64,000 nt of DNA from a virus. Of the stretch, positions 41,064 through 48,538 are shown piece after piece. The notes under the pieces were generated by a model. It was not told the origin of the DNA and did no database searches. It saw only the letters and a list, made by a program, of their open reading frames with translations. The stretch is taken from IMG/VR virus record IMGVR_UViG_3300019762_000005, positions 1 through 64,000 of that record; one strand, given 5' to 3'. Both the position numbers and the translations under genes were made by a program. Position 1 is the stretch's first letter. The number at the start of each line of letters is the position of its first letter.

Positions 41064-41531
41064 ATGACAGATCAATTAGTAAGCAAGAAAGTAGCAATAC
41101 TAGCTAGAAAGAAAGCGTTCAACAAGCCTTGCAGGTGGGTTCACTATATGCAAGAAGAGCAAGAAGTGCCAAGTAAAATAGATTCAGAAGAGATATTTAA
41201 CTCTGATATAGAAAAAAAGATAGTTGCTACTCCTACTCAGACATCACTATCGACTTGGATTAGAAAGATGAGAGGTGTTCATATTGAAATTGGAAGAAGT
41301 GCATCTGGATACTATTGGGATATGTGTATGTCAGATTCAGGAACTAATCTAGGTGGTAGCGGAATTACTGGTCCAAATGATAGTGGTCAATGGGATGAAT
41401 ATGAAGATGCTTTAGAAGACGCATTAGAACTTCAATTATCAATGGACTTACCAGAAAACTTCAACTCAATAAAACATTGGAGTAATTATGCTCATTTTGC
41501 ACAAAAGAAAAGAAAAAAGAATAACAAGTAA
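41064..41531 (+). CDS. Unknown phage protein
   Basis: 155 aa. The centre has STWIRKMRGVHIEIGRSASGYYWD, reminiscent of a short domain often found in small phage proteins (LxxWLR-x-xxIHIE). An acidic helix (EDALEDALELQLSMDLP) and a basic tail follow. It lies directly upstream of the AAA+ ATPase and starts 9 bases after the SEC-C gene. Function unknown. Confidence 0.7.
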   Translation: MTDQLVSKKVAILARKKAFNKPCRWVHYMQEEQEVPSKIDSEEIFNSDIEKKIVATPTQTSLSTWIRKMRGVHIEIGRSASGYYWDMCMSDSGTNLGGSGITGPNDSGQWDEYEDALEDALELQLSMDLPENFNSIKHWSNYAHFAQKKRKKNNK

Positions 41532-41554
41532 AACATTTAAAAATCAACAACAAC

Positions 41555-42394
41555 ATGGCTATAAAGAAGAAAAAACCAATGAAAATAGTAGGACAAGAAG
41601 CTTTAATAAAAGAAGTAGGAAATGTCTTCAAGGTATTTAAAGCTTCAGAAGGAGAGTTAAGACCACATTTTATACTTACTGGACCAAGTGGTTCAGGTAA
41701 GACAGTAACAATTCAAAGTATGTGTGATGAGCACGAGTTGAATTATGTAGAAATTAACGCTGCTCAGTTAACAAAAGAAGGAACGAGTGGTAATTCATTA
41801 TCAAAAGCTTTAGGTCCTTTAGGTCAAAGCCAAGGAAAGATGACAGTATGTTTTGTCGATGAATTCGATAAGCTTTTTATATCTGGAAATAGTAATGATA
41901 GTTCAGCACATGAATCATCAACTGGAGTTCAGAATGAATTTCTAAAAGTATTAGAATCAGATACTACGCAAGTATTTGGTGATTATGGAAAATTCATTAG
42001 CATTCCTATCAAGAATGTATTATTCATTTTTGCTGGAGCGTTTAATGGAGAAGAGCATATCACAGTTGATAGACTTCGAGAGATAGGAATTAAGACAGAG
42101 TTTTTAGGTAGAGTTGGATTAGTGTATAATACTCAAAAGCTTTCATTGGAGGCTTTGTATACAATAGTTGAAAACTCTCCTTTACTTGCTAAATATCTTT
42201 TGATATATAAAGACGTAAAACGAGAAGATGTAGAATCAACTATTAAAGACTATATTAAAAATAATTTCGAGTTGAACACTTTAGGTGCTAGACTAATATC
42301 TACGCTTATTCATCAATACTTCATTAAAGGAGGTAAAATTGGTGAAGACGAGGTTAAAGAATTAACTTTTCAAAAGACTTTAACTCTTGACTAG
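41555..42394 (+). CDS. ClpX-like AAA+ ATPase
   Basis: 279 aa. Walker A GPSGSGKT (residues 43-50), Walker B VCFVDEFDKLF (97-107) and the ClpX-type sensor strand NVLFIFAGAF with GRVGLVY are in order; the arginine-finger region is near FLGRVG. There is no N-terminal zinc domain as in ClpX and it is short (ClpX is about 420 aa). It may unfold proteins or remodel DNA-protein complexes for the phage. It precedes a long non-coding RNA region. A ClpX-like product is well supported; the substrate is unknown. Confidence 0.85.
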   Translation: MAIKKKKPMKIVGQEALIKEVGNVFKVFKASEGELRPHFILTGPSGSGKTVTIQSMCDEHELNYVEINAAQLTKEGTSGNSLSKALGPLGQSQGKMTVCFVDEFDKLFISGNSNDSSAHESSTGVQNEFLKVLESDTTQVFGDYGKFISIPIKNVLFIFAGAFNGEEHITVDRLREIGIKTEFLGRVGLVYNTQKLSLEALYTIVENSPLLAKYLLIYKDVKREDVESTIKDYIKNNFELNTLGARLISTLIHQYFIKGGKIGEDEVKELTFQKTLTLD

Positions 42395-42398
42395 AGAT

Positions 42399-42471
42399 TA
42401 AAACATACAGTTGTAGGATTAAAACCAGCGACTACTAACAATGAAAATTGCAGCTAGGTCTGTATGTTTTA
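42399..42471 (+). ncRNA. Stem-closed RNA element after the AAA+ gene
   Basis: A 12-bp perfect stem TAAAACATACAG/CTGTATGTTTTA (42399-42410 with 42460-42471) encloses 49 bases that contain a second helix (TTGTAG with CTACTAACAA). It starts 5 bases after the ATPase stop. There is no U-run, so it is more a structured RNA than a terminator. Confidence 0.5.
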
Positions 42472-42480
42472 TAATTATAA

Positions 42481-42552
42481 ATCACTAAAAGGAAAGCTTT
42501 ATTAGACCATCAAGACTACATCAAATTCTTAGAAGCTGAATTAGAAATGTAA
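42481..42552 (+). pseudogene. Possible gene remnant (23 sense codons, no start)
   Basis: Preceded in frame by a stop, this reads ITKRKALLDHQDYIKFLEAELEM then stop. The amphipathic helical pattern is protein-like and codons match the phage's A-rich use, but there is no ATG before codon 23. It looks like the C-terminal tail of a lost gene, or part of a structured RNA that happens to be open. Confidence 0.35.
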
Positions 42553-42557
42553 AACAT

Positions 42558-42724
42558 TAACTACAGAATGAACAGAGTGCCTGTGCAGAAATGCAATTTA
42601 ACATAGTCAGGTTCGATCAGAGGAATGACTCGGGAATAGGTTCAAGAAAGGTGATAAACAGGATATTTAGTTATCAGGCCTATTATTGATTAGCGTTAGG
42701 ACTATCATAGTCATTCTGTAGTTA
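42558..42724 (+). ncRNA. 167-nt structured RNA closed by a 14-bp perfect stem
   Basis: TAACTACAGAATGA (42558-42571) pairs exactly with TCATTCTGTAGTTA (42711-42724). Inside, AATAGG/CCTATT and GATAA/TTATC form a nested arm (about 42635-42683), and there is a T-loop-like GGTTCGATC near 42610. A 14-bp perfect helix over 139 bases is unlikely by chance in AT-rich coding-free DNA. Confidence 0.55.
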
Positions 42725-42874
42725 TTAGTAAAGTGAGAGCCAAACACTTAAAAAGCGAGGTTCGTATATGACCTGTAAACAAAGATATAATAGTAATGCT
42801 AGAAATCGCTATGAAAATTAGTGAGCTGCTCGGAAAAGAAGCGGTCAGTAGTATTATGATAAACAAACTGTAAA

Positions 42875-42947
42875 GTGTCGTTAGTAGAGTGGCCTAGCAC
42901 GTCTTGTGTAAAAACGAGGAAACATTGGTTCGAATCCAATACGGCAT
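42875..42947 (+). tRNA. Probable tRNA or tRNA-like RNA, anticodon unclear
   Basis: Acceptor stem GTGTCGT/ACGGCAT (7 bp, two G-U) and T-arm ATTGG-TTCGAAT-CCAAT are good. The D region has AGTGG but a poor stem. The anticodon stem TCTTG/CGAGG encloses an 8-base loop (TGTAAAAA) rather than 7, so no anticodon can be named safely. The length of 73 fits a tRNA. It could be a divergent tRNA with an expanded loop. Confidence 0.5.
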
Positions 42948-42963
42948 TCAATTATTATTAAAA

Positions 42964-43046
42964 GGGGAGGTAAAGGCAACAATATAGGTTTAGTAGATTT
43001 CTATTAGATAGGGGTCTAAATGCAGGTTCGAGTCCTGTCCTTTCCA
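42964..43046 (+). tRNA. tRNA-like element with a single long central hairpin
   Basis: Acceptor stem GGGGAGG/CCTTTCC (7 bp, two G-U), T-arm GCAGG-TTCGAGT-CCTGT and discriminator A are present. The middle is not a normal D/anticodon pair: TAGATTTCTAT and ATAGGGGTCTA form an 11-bp helix (three consecutive G-U pairs) with loop TAG. The 83-nt element is thus acceptor plus T-arm plus one long arm. Confidence 0.5.
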
Positions 43047-43084
43047 CTTATTACAAAAAAACACATTTAAAAAAAAACAATCCT

Positions 43085-43288
43085 ATGAAAGGACTAAGAC
43101 AAAAGTTTGAAAAAGATGAAATAGTAGGTCTTGATAAAGATTTAGCAACTAGTAGTGAAGTCAAAGTGGTTTCACAATCATCAGGAAGGTTATATACAAC
43201 TGTTACAGCAAGCGACTATAGATGGTCTGTTATGACGTATAGGTTAAGTAAATTGAATCCTGAGAAAGAAGAAGATATTAAAACCTAG
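43085..43288 (+). CDS. Small unknown protein
   Basis: 67 aa, charged, with a strand-turn pattern (EVKVVSQSSGRLYTTVTASD). It starts after an AACAATCCT leader 38 bases past the tRNA-like element and ends four bases before the next gene. No known domain. Confidence 0.65.
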   Translation: MKGLRQKFEKDEIVGLDKDLATSSEVKVVSQSSGRLYTTVTASDYRWSVMTYRLSKLNPEKEEDIKT

Positions 43289-43292
43289 CGAA

Positions 43293-43892
43293 ATGATAGT
43301 AGATATTAAAGATGAAAATAGTTCTGAGGAAAGAAGTGCAGAAATAAACGATCTTTTACCAAAAGTTCCGTTAACAACTTCAATTCATAAAAAGATTGAA
43401 AAGCTCCTATGTCCTTTGATGGTGAAAGCTATAAAAGCTGAACTTGAGATATACAGAGCCTATCCTAAAAGAATGAATGAAGATCCAAAAGTGGCTACTA
43501 AAACATTTGACACTAGGAATCCTTCAACATGTTTTGTTGGTAAAGGATTTAAAATGAATTCTTCCTTGGTAGATAAGGAGTTAGCAATATATAGGAGCAA
43601 AATAGGAACTATAGAACACAAAGAATGGGGTAACTGTACCTTGTTAGAAATATGGGGAGGCGACCATTTTGCTGAACATCCTAAGATGGTTAAAGCTGCA
43701 TTTTCTTATGGAGTTGGACTTCGTGATACTATGCCTACAATAAAGATTTACGTTAATCCTCTTGTATATACTGAAAAATCAGGAAAGACTAAGTACACTC
43801 AGGAGGAAATCGAAGAAAGAGAAGCGTTTGACCTAATGGTCGCTAAAGCTCAGTTATTTGGAGTAAAAGAACCTAAAAAACGAAGAAGGTAA
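43293..43892 (+). CDS. Unknown 199-aa protein
   Basis: A mixed alpha/beta protein with helices in the first half (TSIHKKIEKLLCPLMVKAIK), a middle segment with GFKMNSSLVDKELAIYRSKI, and a strand-rich part (NCTLLEIWGGDHFAEHP; MPTIKIYVNPLVY) before a basic tail (KEPKKRRR). No catalytic motif is recognised. Its TAA overlaps the next ATG (TAATG), so expression of the interrupted gene downstream is coupled to it. Confidence 0.7.
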   Translation: MIVDIKDENSSEERSAEINDLLPKVPLTTSIHKKIEKLLCPLMVKAIKAELEIYRAYPKRMNEDPKVATKTFDTRNPSTCFVGKGFKMNSSLVDKELAIYRSKIGTIEHKEWGNCTLLEIWGGDHFAEHPKMVKAAFSYGVGLRDTMPTIKIYVNPLVYTEKSGKTKYTQEEIEEREAFDLMVAKAQLFGVKEPKKRRR

Positions 43893-44104
43893 TGTATAAA
43901 ACTGAACCACATATTCTAATTCATAAAGAAACGAAAGAGTTTGTGTACTACGATGAAGATGGAGTAAGCTAAACTTCTAAAGACGGAAAGAAAGCTAAAA
44001 TATTTATGGGATTAAAAAGTGCTAACTCCTATAAGAATGTAATGTTGAGTGACGATTACAAAGCATATAAAGTATCAAAGATAATCGTTAAAGAAAATTT
44101 ATAA
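43892..44104 (+). pseudogene. Small gene interrupted by one in-frame TAA
   Basis: ATG at 43892 gives 26 codons (MYKTEPHILIHKETKEFVYY...), then TAA at 43970-43972, then 43 further sense codons in the same frame (TSKDGKKAKIFMGLKSANSY...) to TAA at 44102. The joined 69-70 residues read like one small alpha/beta protein, so this is a nonsense mutation, a read-through product, or a sequencing error. A second-half start at the ATG near 44006 is also possible. Other genes here use TAG, TGA and TAA as ordinary stops, so genome-wide recoding is unlikely. Confidence 0.55.
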
Positions 44105-44111
44105 ATTAGAT

Positions 44112-44807
44112 ATGAAAAAAATTGAAAGCAAATTGAAAGAATTTCTTACTTCTGTTTCTAGTGGAAATGGATATGGACATGGATATGGAGATGGAAATGG
44201 AAATGGACGTGGACATGGATATGGAAATGGACGTGGAGATGGAAATGGAGATGGAAGTGGAGATGGATATGGAGATGGAAGTGGAGATGGATATGGAAAT
44301 GGAGATGGGAGCGGAGATGGGAGCGGAGATGGATATGGACATGGATATGGAATCATAAGTTTTTGTGGAGATCCTGTAGTTTATATTGACTCCACAAAAA
44401 CTGTGGTAAGTCACATTAAAGGAAAAATACTTCAAGGATATATATTAGATGAAAGTTTAAGATTAACTCCTTGTTTCGTTGTTAAAGAAAAAGATGTATT
44501 TGCTCATGGAGAGTCTTTAAAAAAGGCTTATAAATCTTTAAAAGAGAAGATCTTATTAAAAAACCCCATTGAAGATAGAATCCAAGCTTTTGTTGACGTA
44601 TTCGAAAAAGGAATAAAATACAAAGCTGAAGAGTTTTACAACTGGCACTTTATTTTAACAGGTAGTTGTCAGATAGGGAGAGATATTTTTTTAAAAGAAA
44701 ACGACATATCATTATCTAGTAAGATGACAGTGAAGGAATTTATTGAAAAAACAGAAGATAAATATCAGGGAGATATTATAAAACAATTAAAATTAAAATA
44801 TAAATAA
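44112..44807 (+). CDS. Gly-X hexanucleotide-repeat protein, DUF7666-type domain
   Basis: 231 aa. Residues 17-80 are a Gly-x repeat (Gly alternating with Asn, Asp, Tyr, His, Ser, Arg) encoded by tandem GGANNT hexamers. The remaining 150 aa contain the pattern seen in DUF7666 proteins of Bacteroidota and their phages: VYIDSTKTVVSHIKGKIL, TPCFVVKEKDVFAHGESLKK, and HFILTGSCQIGRDIF. The Gly-rich part is probably a flexible spacer or surface. The C-terminal domain's function is unknown. Confidence 0.8.
   Translation: MKKIESKLKEFLTSVSSGNGYGHGYGDGNGNGRGHGYGNGRGDGNGDGSGDGYGDGSGDGYGNGDGSGDGSGDGYGHGYGIISFCGDPVVYIDSTKTVVSHIKGKILQGYILDESLRLTPCFVVKEKDVFAHGESLKKAYKSLKEKILLKNPIEDRIQAFVDVFEKGIKYKAEEFYNWHFILTGSCQIGRDIFLKENDISLSSKMTVKEFIEKTEDKYQGDIIKQLKLKYK
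44161..44352 (+). repeat. GGANNT hexanucleotide tandem repeat inside the Gly-X protein
   Basis: About 32 hexamers (GGANNT, with NNT encoding the variable residue) make up the coding repeat. The array can change length by slippage without changing frame. Because the period is a multiple of three, all three frames and the opposite strand appear open here; only the frame of the 231-aa protein continues outside. Confidence 0.9.
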
Positions 44808-44809
44808 TT

Positions 44810-45100
44810 ATGATAGGCAAAAAAGTTATCACAAGAAATGATGGAGCTGGAGTGTTTTTTGGAGAATTAGTCTCAGCTAAAAAGGACAAAGTAATACTTA
44901 AAAATGTTAAAAAGCTATATTATTGGTCAGGAGCGGCAGCAATTGAACAATTAGCTGTAGAAGGAGTAAAGTCGCCAGAAAAATGTAAATTTACAGTAGT
45001 TGTAGAGGAAATGGAAATAGGTCAAACATTGCAAATAATTCCATGTACAAAAGAAGCTATAAAAAATATTGAAGCCGTTCCTACTTGGAGAATTGATTAA
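44810..45100 (+). CDS. Small unknown protein, DUF6948-like look
   Basis: 96 aa. The opening MIGKKVITRNDGAGVFFGEL followed by KKVILKNVKKLYYWSGAAA is a strand-rich fold that recurs in phage proteins whose 'KKLYYWSGAA' segment faces a conserved pocket; the family resemblance (to DUF6948) is from memory and uncertain. A helix with SPEKCKF and an acidic/basic end follow. It is next to the DUF7666-type gene, an association I believe is common in such phages. Confidence 0.65.
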   Translation: MIGKKVITRNDGAGVFFGELVSAKKDKVILKNVKKLYYWSGAAAIEQLAVEGVKSPEKCKFTVVVEEMEIGQTLQIIPCTKEAIKNIEAVPTWRID

Positions 45101-45120
45101 AGTATCAAAAATAAATTACC

Positions 45121-45441
45121 ATGCTCGAAATAGGAAACAAAGTAATATGTGTAGATGCAAGCATCCAGAATCACATGATAGAAGAGCTATCTAAAGACGT
45201 TCCTAATTGGGTGAAGCAAGACGAAATATATACCGTCAGAGGCTTTAACAACAACAAAGGAATAGTAGTAGGTGTCCTTTTAGAGGAAATAAGTAATCCA
45301 ATAAAATTCTTTAAACTAACAGGTGAATATCAAGAACCTGCTTTTGCTACTTGGAGATTTAGAAAACAAGAAGAAGCATATATTGATTCGCTAGAAATTG
45401 AAGAAGAAAGTATTAGAGAGTTTGAGGTTTTAGAAAACTAA
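45121..45441 (+). CDS. Small beta-rich protein, unknown
   Basis: 106 aa. The motif LEIGNKVICVDASIQNHMIEEL followed by WVKQDEIYTVRGF resembles the short SH3-like domains of small phage proteins that begin by 'GDKVICID...Y.V'. The C-terminal 25 residues are acidic. No function is known. It belongs to the cluster of five small genes before the 592-aa gene. Confidence 0.7.
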   Translation: MLEIGNKVICVDASIQNHMIEELSKDVPNWVKQDEIYTVRGFNNNKGIVVGVLLEEISNPIKFFKLTGEYQEPAFATWRFRKQEEAYIDSLEIEEESIREFEVLEN

Positions 45442-45475
45442 CCCCTCCGCCTCCACAAGAAAAAAAAAGAAAGCG

Positions 45476-45823
45476 ATGTTAAAAATTAAATGGAAAAAAT
45501 CAAAAGGAGGAAGAGCTTTTGAGCACATATTAGAAGGGTGGGTTGGAAATCTACACTCTTTCAATATAGAAGGTCGTTTATGTGTAACTGACCTAAGAGG
45601 GATTAGAAAAACCCCTTGGCAAGCACCAAAACACTACATCATAGATGAGGTAGATAACAAAAGAGAGTTTGCTAAAAACATGGCTTATGAAATTTTAAAC
45701 AACATAAATCCAGAAGTTTACAAAGCTAACTTAGAAAAGCAAAGAATTGATAACGAGAGAACTCAAAAAGTCATGAAAGAGGCACAAGACTTTTTAGATA
45801 AGATTCAAAAAAAACAACAATAA
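45476..45823 (+). CDS. Small basic protein, unknown
   Basis: 115 aa. The N-terminal half is basic and strand-rich (MLKIKWKKSKGGRAFEHILE; GWVGNLHSFNIEG), then comes a helical C-terminal half rich in Gln/Lys/Glu. A nucleic-acid role is possible from charge only. Separated by 2 bases from the next gene. Confidence 0.65.
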   Translation: MLKIKWKKSKGGRAFEHILEGWVGNLHSFNIEGRLCVTDLRGIRKTPWQAPKHYIIDEVDNKREFAKNMAYEILNNINPEVYKANLEKQRIDNERTQKVMKEAQDFLDKIQKKQQ

Positions 45824-45825
45824 CT

Positions 45826-46035
45826 ATGAAAATATTTGAAGTTAAAGAATTTACAGATGGAGGTCCTAACGATAAAGGAGTCTTAATTGGCTACGAAAAA
45901 GGAGAGTCAAGTGAACAGTTAAAAAAGAAAAATGGAATAACTCATGGTTTCATATCTTTTCATGAAATATCTCAAGAGGAATATAACCGAAGAAAAGAAG
46001 GAGCTCGTAGACATTTTGAGTCGTTCACCTTTTAA
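45826..46035 (+). CDS. Small unknown protein
   Basis: 69 aa, charged, with strand-turn-helix layout (MKIFEVKEFTDGGPNDKGVL; SFHEISQEEYNRRKEGARRH). No motif. Fits the tight small-gene operon. Confidence 0.65.
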   Translation: MKIFEVKEFTDGGPNDKGVLIGYEKGESSEQLKKKNGITHGFISFHEISQEEYNRRKEGARRHFESFTF

Positions 46036-46061
46036 TTATTAACAATATTAAAAACTATATT

Positions 46062-46244
46062 ATGACAATAGGAGAAATCAACTTACTATTAATATTATCA
46101 ATCTGTATTGTAATAGGGTTATTTACTAGCGATTTTCTATGGTTTTTACAACCTCTAAGAAGCTGGGAAGGAAGAATACTAATATTAATGCTAATAATAT
46201 TAACAACAGCTCTATCGTACTTAATATGGTGGATGAATCATTAA
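46062..46244 (+). CDS. Small membrane protein
   Basis: 60 aa with two hydrophobic helices (INLLLILSICIVIGLFT and RILILMLIILTTALSYLIWW) around a Trp/Phe-rich turn (SDFLWFLQPLRSWEG). Probably an inner-membrane protein. A 118-base gap with no clear element follows before the 592-aa gene. Confidence 0.75.
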   Translation: MTIGEINLLLILSICIVIGLFTSDFLWFLQPLRSWEGRILILMLIILTTALSYLIWWMNH

Positions 46245-46362
46245 AATATTAACATTTATAAATTATCCTCCTTATGTATTTGAAAGAGTACGCATTATAA
46301 AAACTAGGCTGTAGAGGTAACGCGCAGTATAGGGGAAGTTTATAAATAAAACAAAAAGACTC

Positions 46363-48141
46363 ATGAAAGACGAAGAATTATTAAGAAAAGCAAATTGGCT
46401 GTATCCAAAAGGCACAGTATTTAACTCTTTAGGAGGGGTGAAAAACATTACAGTTGATGAGTTGAACTTAAAAAAATCAAACACAAGAACCATAGAATGT
46501 AAAGAGGGATACCTTTATAATAAAGTAGACGATAAATGGGCTGAGATAGTTTCAAGACCAAATCAATACTTCCGAGTGTCAGATGTAGGAGAATACTACC
46601 CTTCAAGATCAGAAGGAAAAAAATATCCAGGATACATACCTGAAAAATCAATGACTACAGGTCTTTATAAAGTCATAGGAAGAGAGTTTTCAGAAAATAT
46701 AGGAGAACTTTTAGTACTTTCAAATAAAAGTGGAGTGTTTTTTTACAAAGGAACTTCAAGACATCTTGAAGAAATTTCTAAAGAAGAGTATGGAGGTACA
46801 CCTGCAAATAGGTATAAAGGAGATTTAAAAGGATTCCCTACTGAAGTAGTAGAGAAAATGCTAGAATTTCAAGTAGCTCAAGGTAATAAAAGAGATGTAA
46901 CTGTGTTTGAAAATGATAAACGGGGGGTAAAAGACGATGGTGGTTTTGATTGGCGTAGTGACAACATTGTAGGTATTCCAGATTTTTTCAGTAGAGTTAT
47001 AGGTGAAAGAGATTTTAGCTTGTTCTTTAAAGTATTTCCTAATCCAGAGACTTTCTCAGGAAAGATAAAGGGATGGCCTAAAGAAATTGTACATGCTATG
47101 ATCTCTAACCAAGTAAAACAAGGTAACAAGCCAGATAAATCTATATTCGAAGAAATTCCATCAAGAAATCTTTATAATAGAGGATTTGACTGGGATAAAT
47201 CTACAGAAGGTTCACTTTTATGGGAAAAAGTTTTAGCAAATGGAAATCATAAAGCTTTCTTTGATAAAGATATTGAAGAAAGTAAGCCTGATGTAGATCT
47301 AAAAAACTTAGAAGAAGTAAAGAAAGCTATATTATCTGGAGAATTGTGGATAGATAATAATTCTAAAAAACTTAAACCTGAGGATCTAAAAAGTTTAATT
47401 TCAGAAGATACCAGAAGTAGGTGTAGTTACAAATATTACTATAAAAATTCTTTGAATGATAATATAGGGTTTTCAAATTCAGATAAGAAGAAATCGTTAA
47501 TACCAACTATAGAAGCTAAAGATCTTCAAAAAATGTTGAATGTACGTGAAGAGTTTAAAAAAGGAGAGTATATAGTCCTAATAGAAGATAATGGAAGTTC
47601 AGCTTTTAAAGGAAATCACTGTTATAAACAAGCTTGCAATAGAGGTCATATTTACGTAGAAATATCTTCTAGTCAAATTAAAAACGGTCAATGGGCTATT
47701 TATAAATTCAAAGACAAAGACAAAACTTGGAGGTATGCTACGATGTTAGAAATAGCAGAGTACAACGAAAGAGGCAAGCCTTATGACGTTAGTGAAGTGA
47801 AGCCTTTAGAATTTAAAACTGTGCCAAGATCAGCACACGCTTCTAAAGGAGGTAGACCTTCTAGCTTTGGACAAATTGTATTGTATGGAACTGGAGGTGA
47901 AGTGAATGGAAAAGGTTTCTTTGAAAAACAATTTATAACAGGTGTTGATCCAATAATTGAAGATTGCTCCGACTTTTTAACAGAGTATCCTTTTACTACT
48001 GAAGAGTCGTTCAAGAAGAAGAATTGGTCAAGACAATTAGTATCAGATCATTTTTCACCAATAAAAGAAAAACAAGAGGCAGAGGTAAGCCTTCGATTAC
48101 CTAGTGAAATAAATATTTACAAACATTTAAAAAACCATTAA
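46363..48141 (+). CDS. 592-aa protein with internal duplication, module copy 1
   Basis: The gene encodes a hydrophilic protein with no signal peptide. Residues about 150-215 and 220-290 are an internal repeat (FPTEVVEKMLEFQVAQGNKR versus WPKEIVHAMISNQVKQGNKP, each followed by GFDW). A later domain has KKGEYIVLIEDNGSSAFKG ... TWRYATMLEIAEYNERGKP, which is also found in the 593-aa protein at 51942-53723. It is followed directly by a coiled-coil gene (48143), just like the second copy. Function unknown; the size and repeats suggest a scaffold or binding protein. Confidence 0.8.
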   Translation: MKDEELLRKANWLYPKGTVFNSLGGVKNITVDELNLKKSNTRTIECKEGYLYNKVDDKWAEIVSRPNQYFRVSDVGEYYPSRSEGKKYPGYIPEKSMTTGLYKVIGREFSENIGELLVLSNKSGVFFYKGTSRHLEEISKEEYGGTPANRYKGDLKGFPTEVVEKMLEFQVAQGNKRDVTVFENDKRGVKDDGGFDWRSDNIVGIPDFFSRVIGERDFSLFFKVFPNPETFSGKIKGWPKEIVHAMISNQVKQGNKPDKSIFEEIPSRNLYNRGFDWDKSTEGSLLWEKVLANGNHKAFFDKDIEESKPDVDLKNLEEVKKAILSGELWIDNNSKKLKPEDLKSLISEDTRSRCSYKYYYKNSLNDNIGFSNSDKKKSLIPTIEAKDLQKMLNVREEFKKGEYIVLIEDNGSSAFKGNHCYKQACNRGHIYVEISSSQIKNGQWAIYKFKDKDKTWRYATMLEIAEYNERGKPYDVSEVKPLEFKTVPRSAHASKGGRPSSFGQIVLYGTGGEVNGKGFFEKQFITGVDPIIEDCSDFLTEYPFTTEESFKKKNWSRQLVSDHFSPIKEKQEAEVSLRLPSEINIYKHLKNH

Positions 48142-48142
48142 A

Positions 48143-48538
48143 ATGGCAGGAAAAAAATTAATGACAAGGTACAAAGATGAATTGAAGAAATCTTCAGAAG
48201 ACATCTTAATTGAAACTTTAGAGCATCGTGTAGAAGACTTCAGAGATAATACTGATGAAACTATCGACAAGCTAAAAAGAGAGAAGGAAGTAGAATTTCC
48301 TAAATTAATTAAAAGAGCCAAAGCTAAGGTAAGCAAAGCAAAAGAAGATCTTAAGAAGGTTAAAACTTTTGGACCTATGAGTCATAAAAACTTTGACTCA
48401 TACATAAGTGCGGTCATCTCTGCTGAAAAAGAAGTTTCGGTAGTAGAATCAGCATTGAACGTTCTTGAAGGTCAATTGAGCTCTACAGAAGCTCAATTAG
48501 CTTTTTATGAAGATATTAAAGAGTCAATTTCTGACTAA
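48143..48538 (+). CDS. Coiled-coil protein, module copy 1 partner
   Basis: 131 aa, Lys/Glu-rich and almost all helical (ETLEHRVEDFRDNTDETIDK; LIKRAKAKVSKAKEDLKKV). The centre RAKAKVSKAKEDLKKV and C-terminal heptads align by eye with the 146-aa coiled-coil protein at 53726-54166, which likewise follows a ~590-aa gene. Starts one base after the 592-aa gene. It probably oligomerises and binds its partner. Confidence 0.8.
   Translation: MAGKKLMTRYKDELKKSSEDILIETLEHRVEDFRDNTDETIDKLKREKEVEFPKLIKRAKAKVSKAKEDLKKVKTFGPMSHKNFDSYISAVISAEKEVSVVESALNVLEGQLSSTEAQLAFYEDIKESISD

Noticed and set aside
43970-43972. Genome-wide stop-codon recoding
   Set aside because: Ordinary genes end with TAG (38211, 42394), TGA (53723) and TAA, and no other long frame here is broken by one repeated stop type, so recoding of a stop across the window is not supported.
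44099-44435. Antisense Pro/Ser- or Ile/Ser-rich ORFs over the GGANNT repeat
   Set aside because: They exist only because a 6-bp period keeps all frames open; they do not extend outside the repeat with coding character and oppose the transcription of all neighbours.
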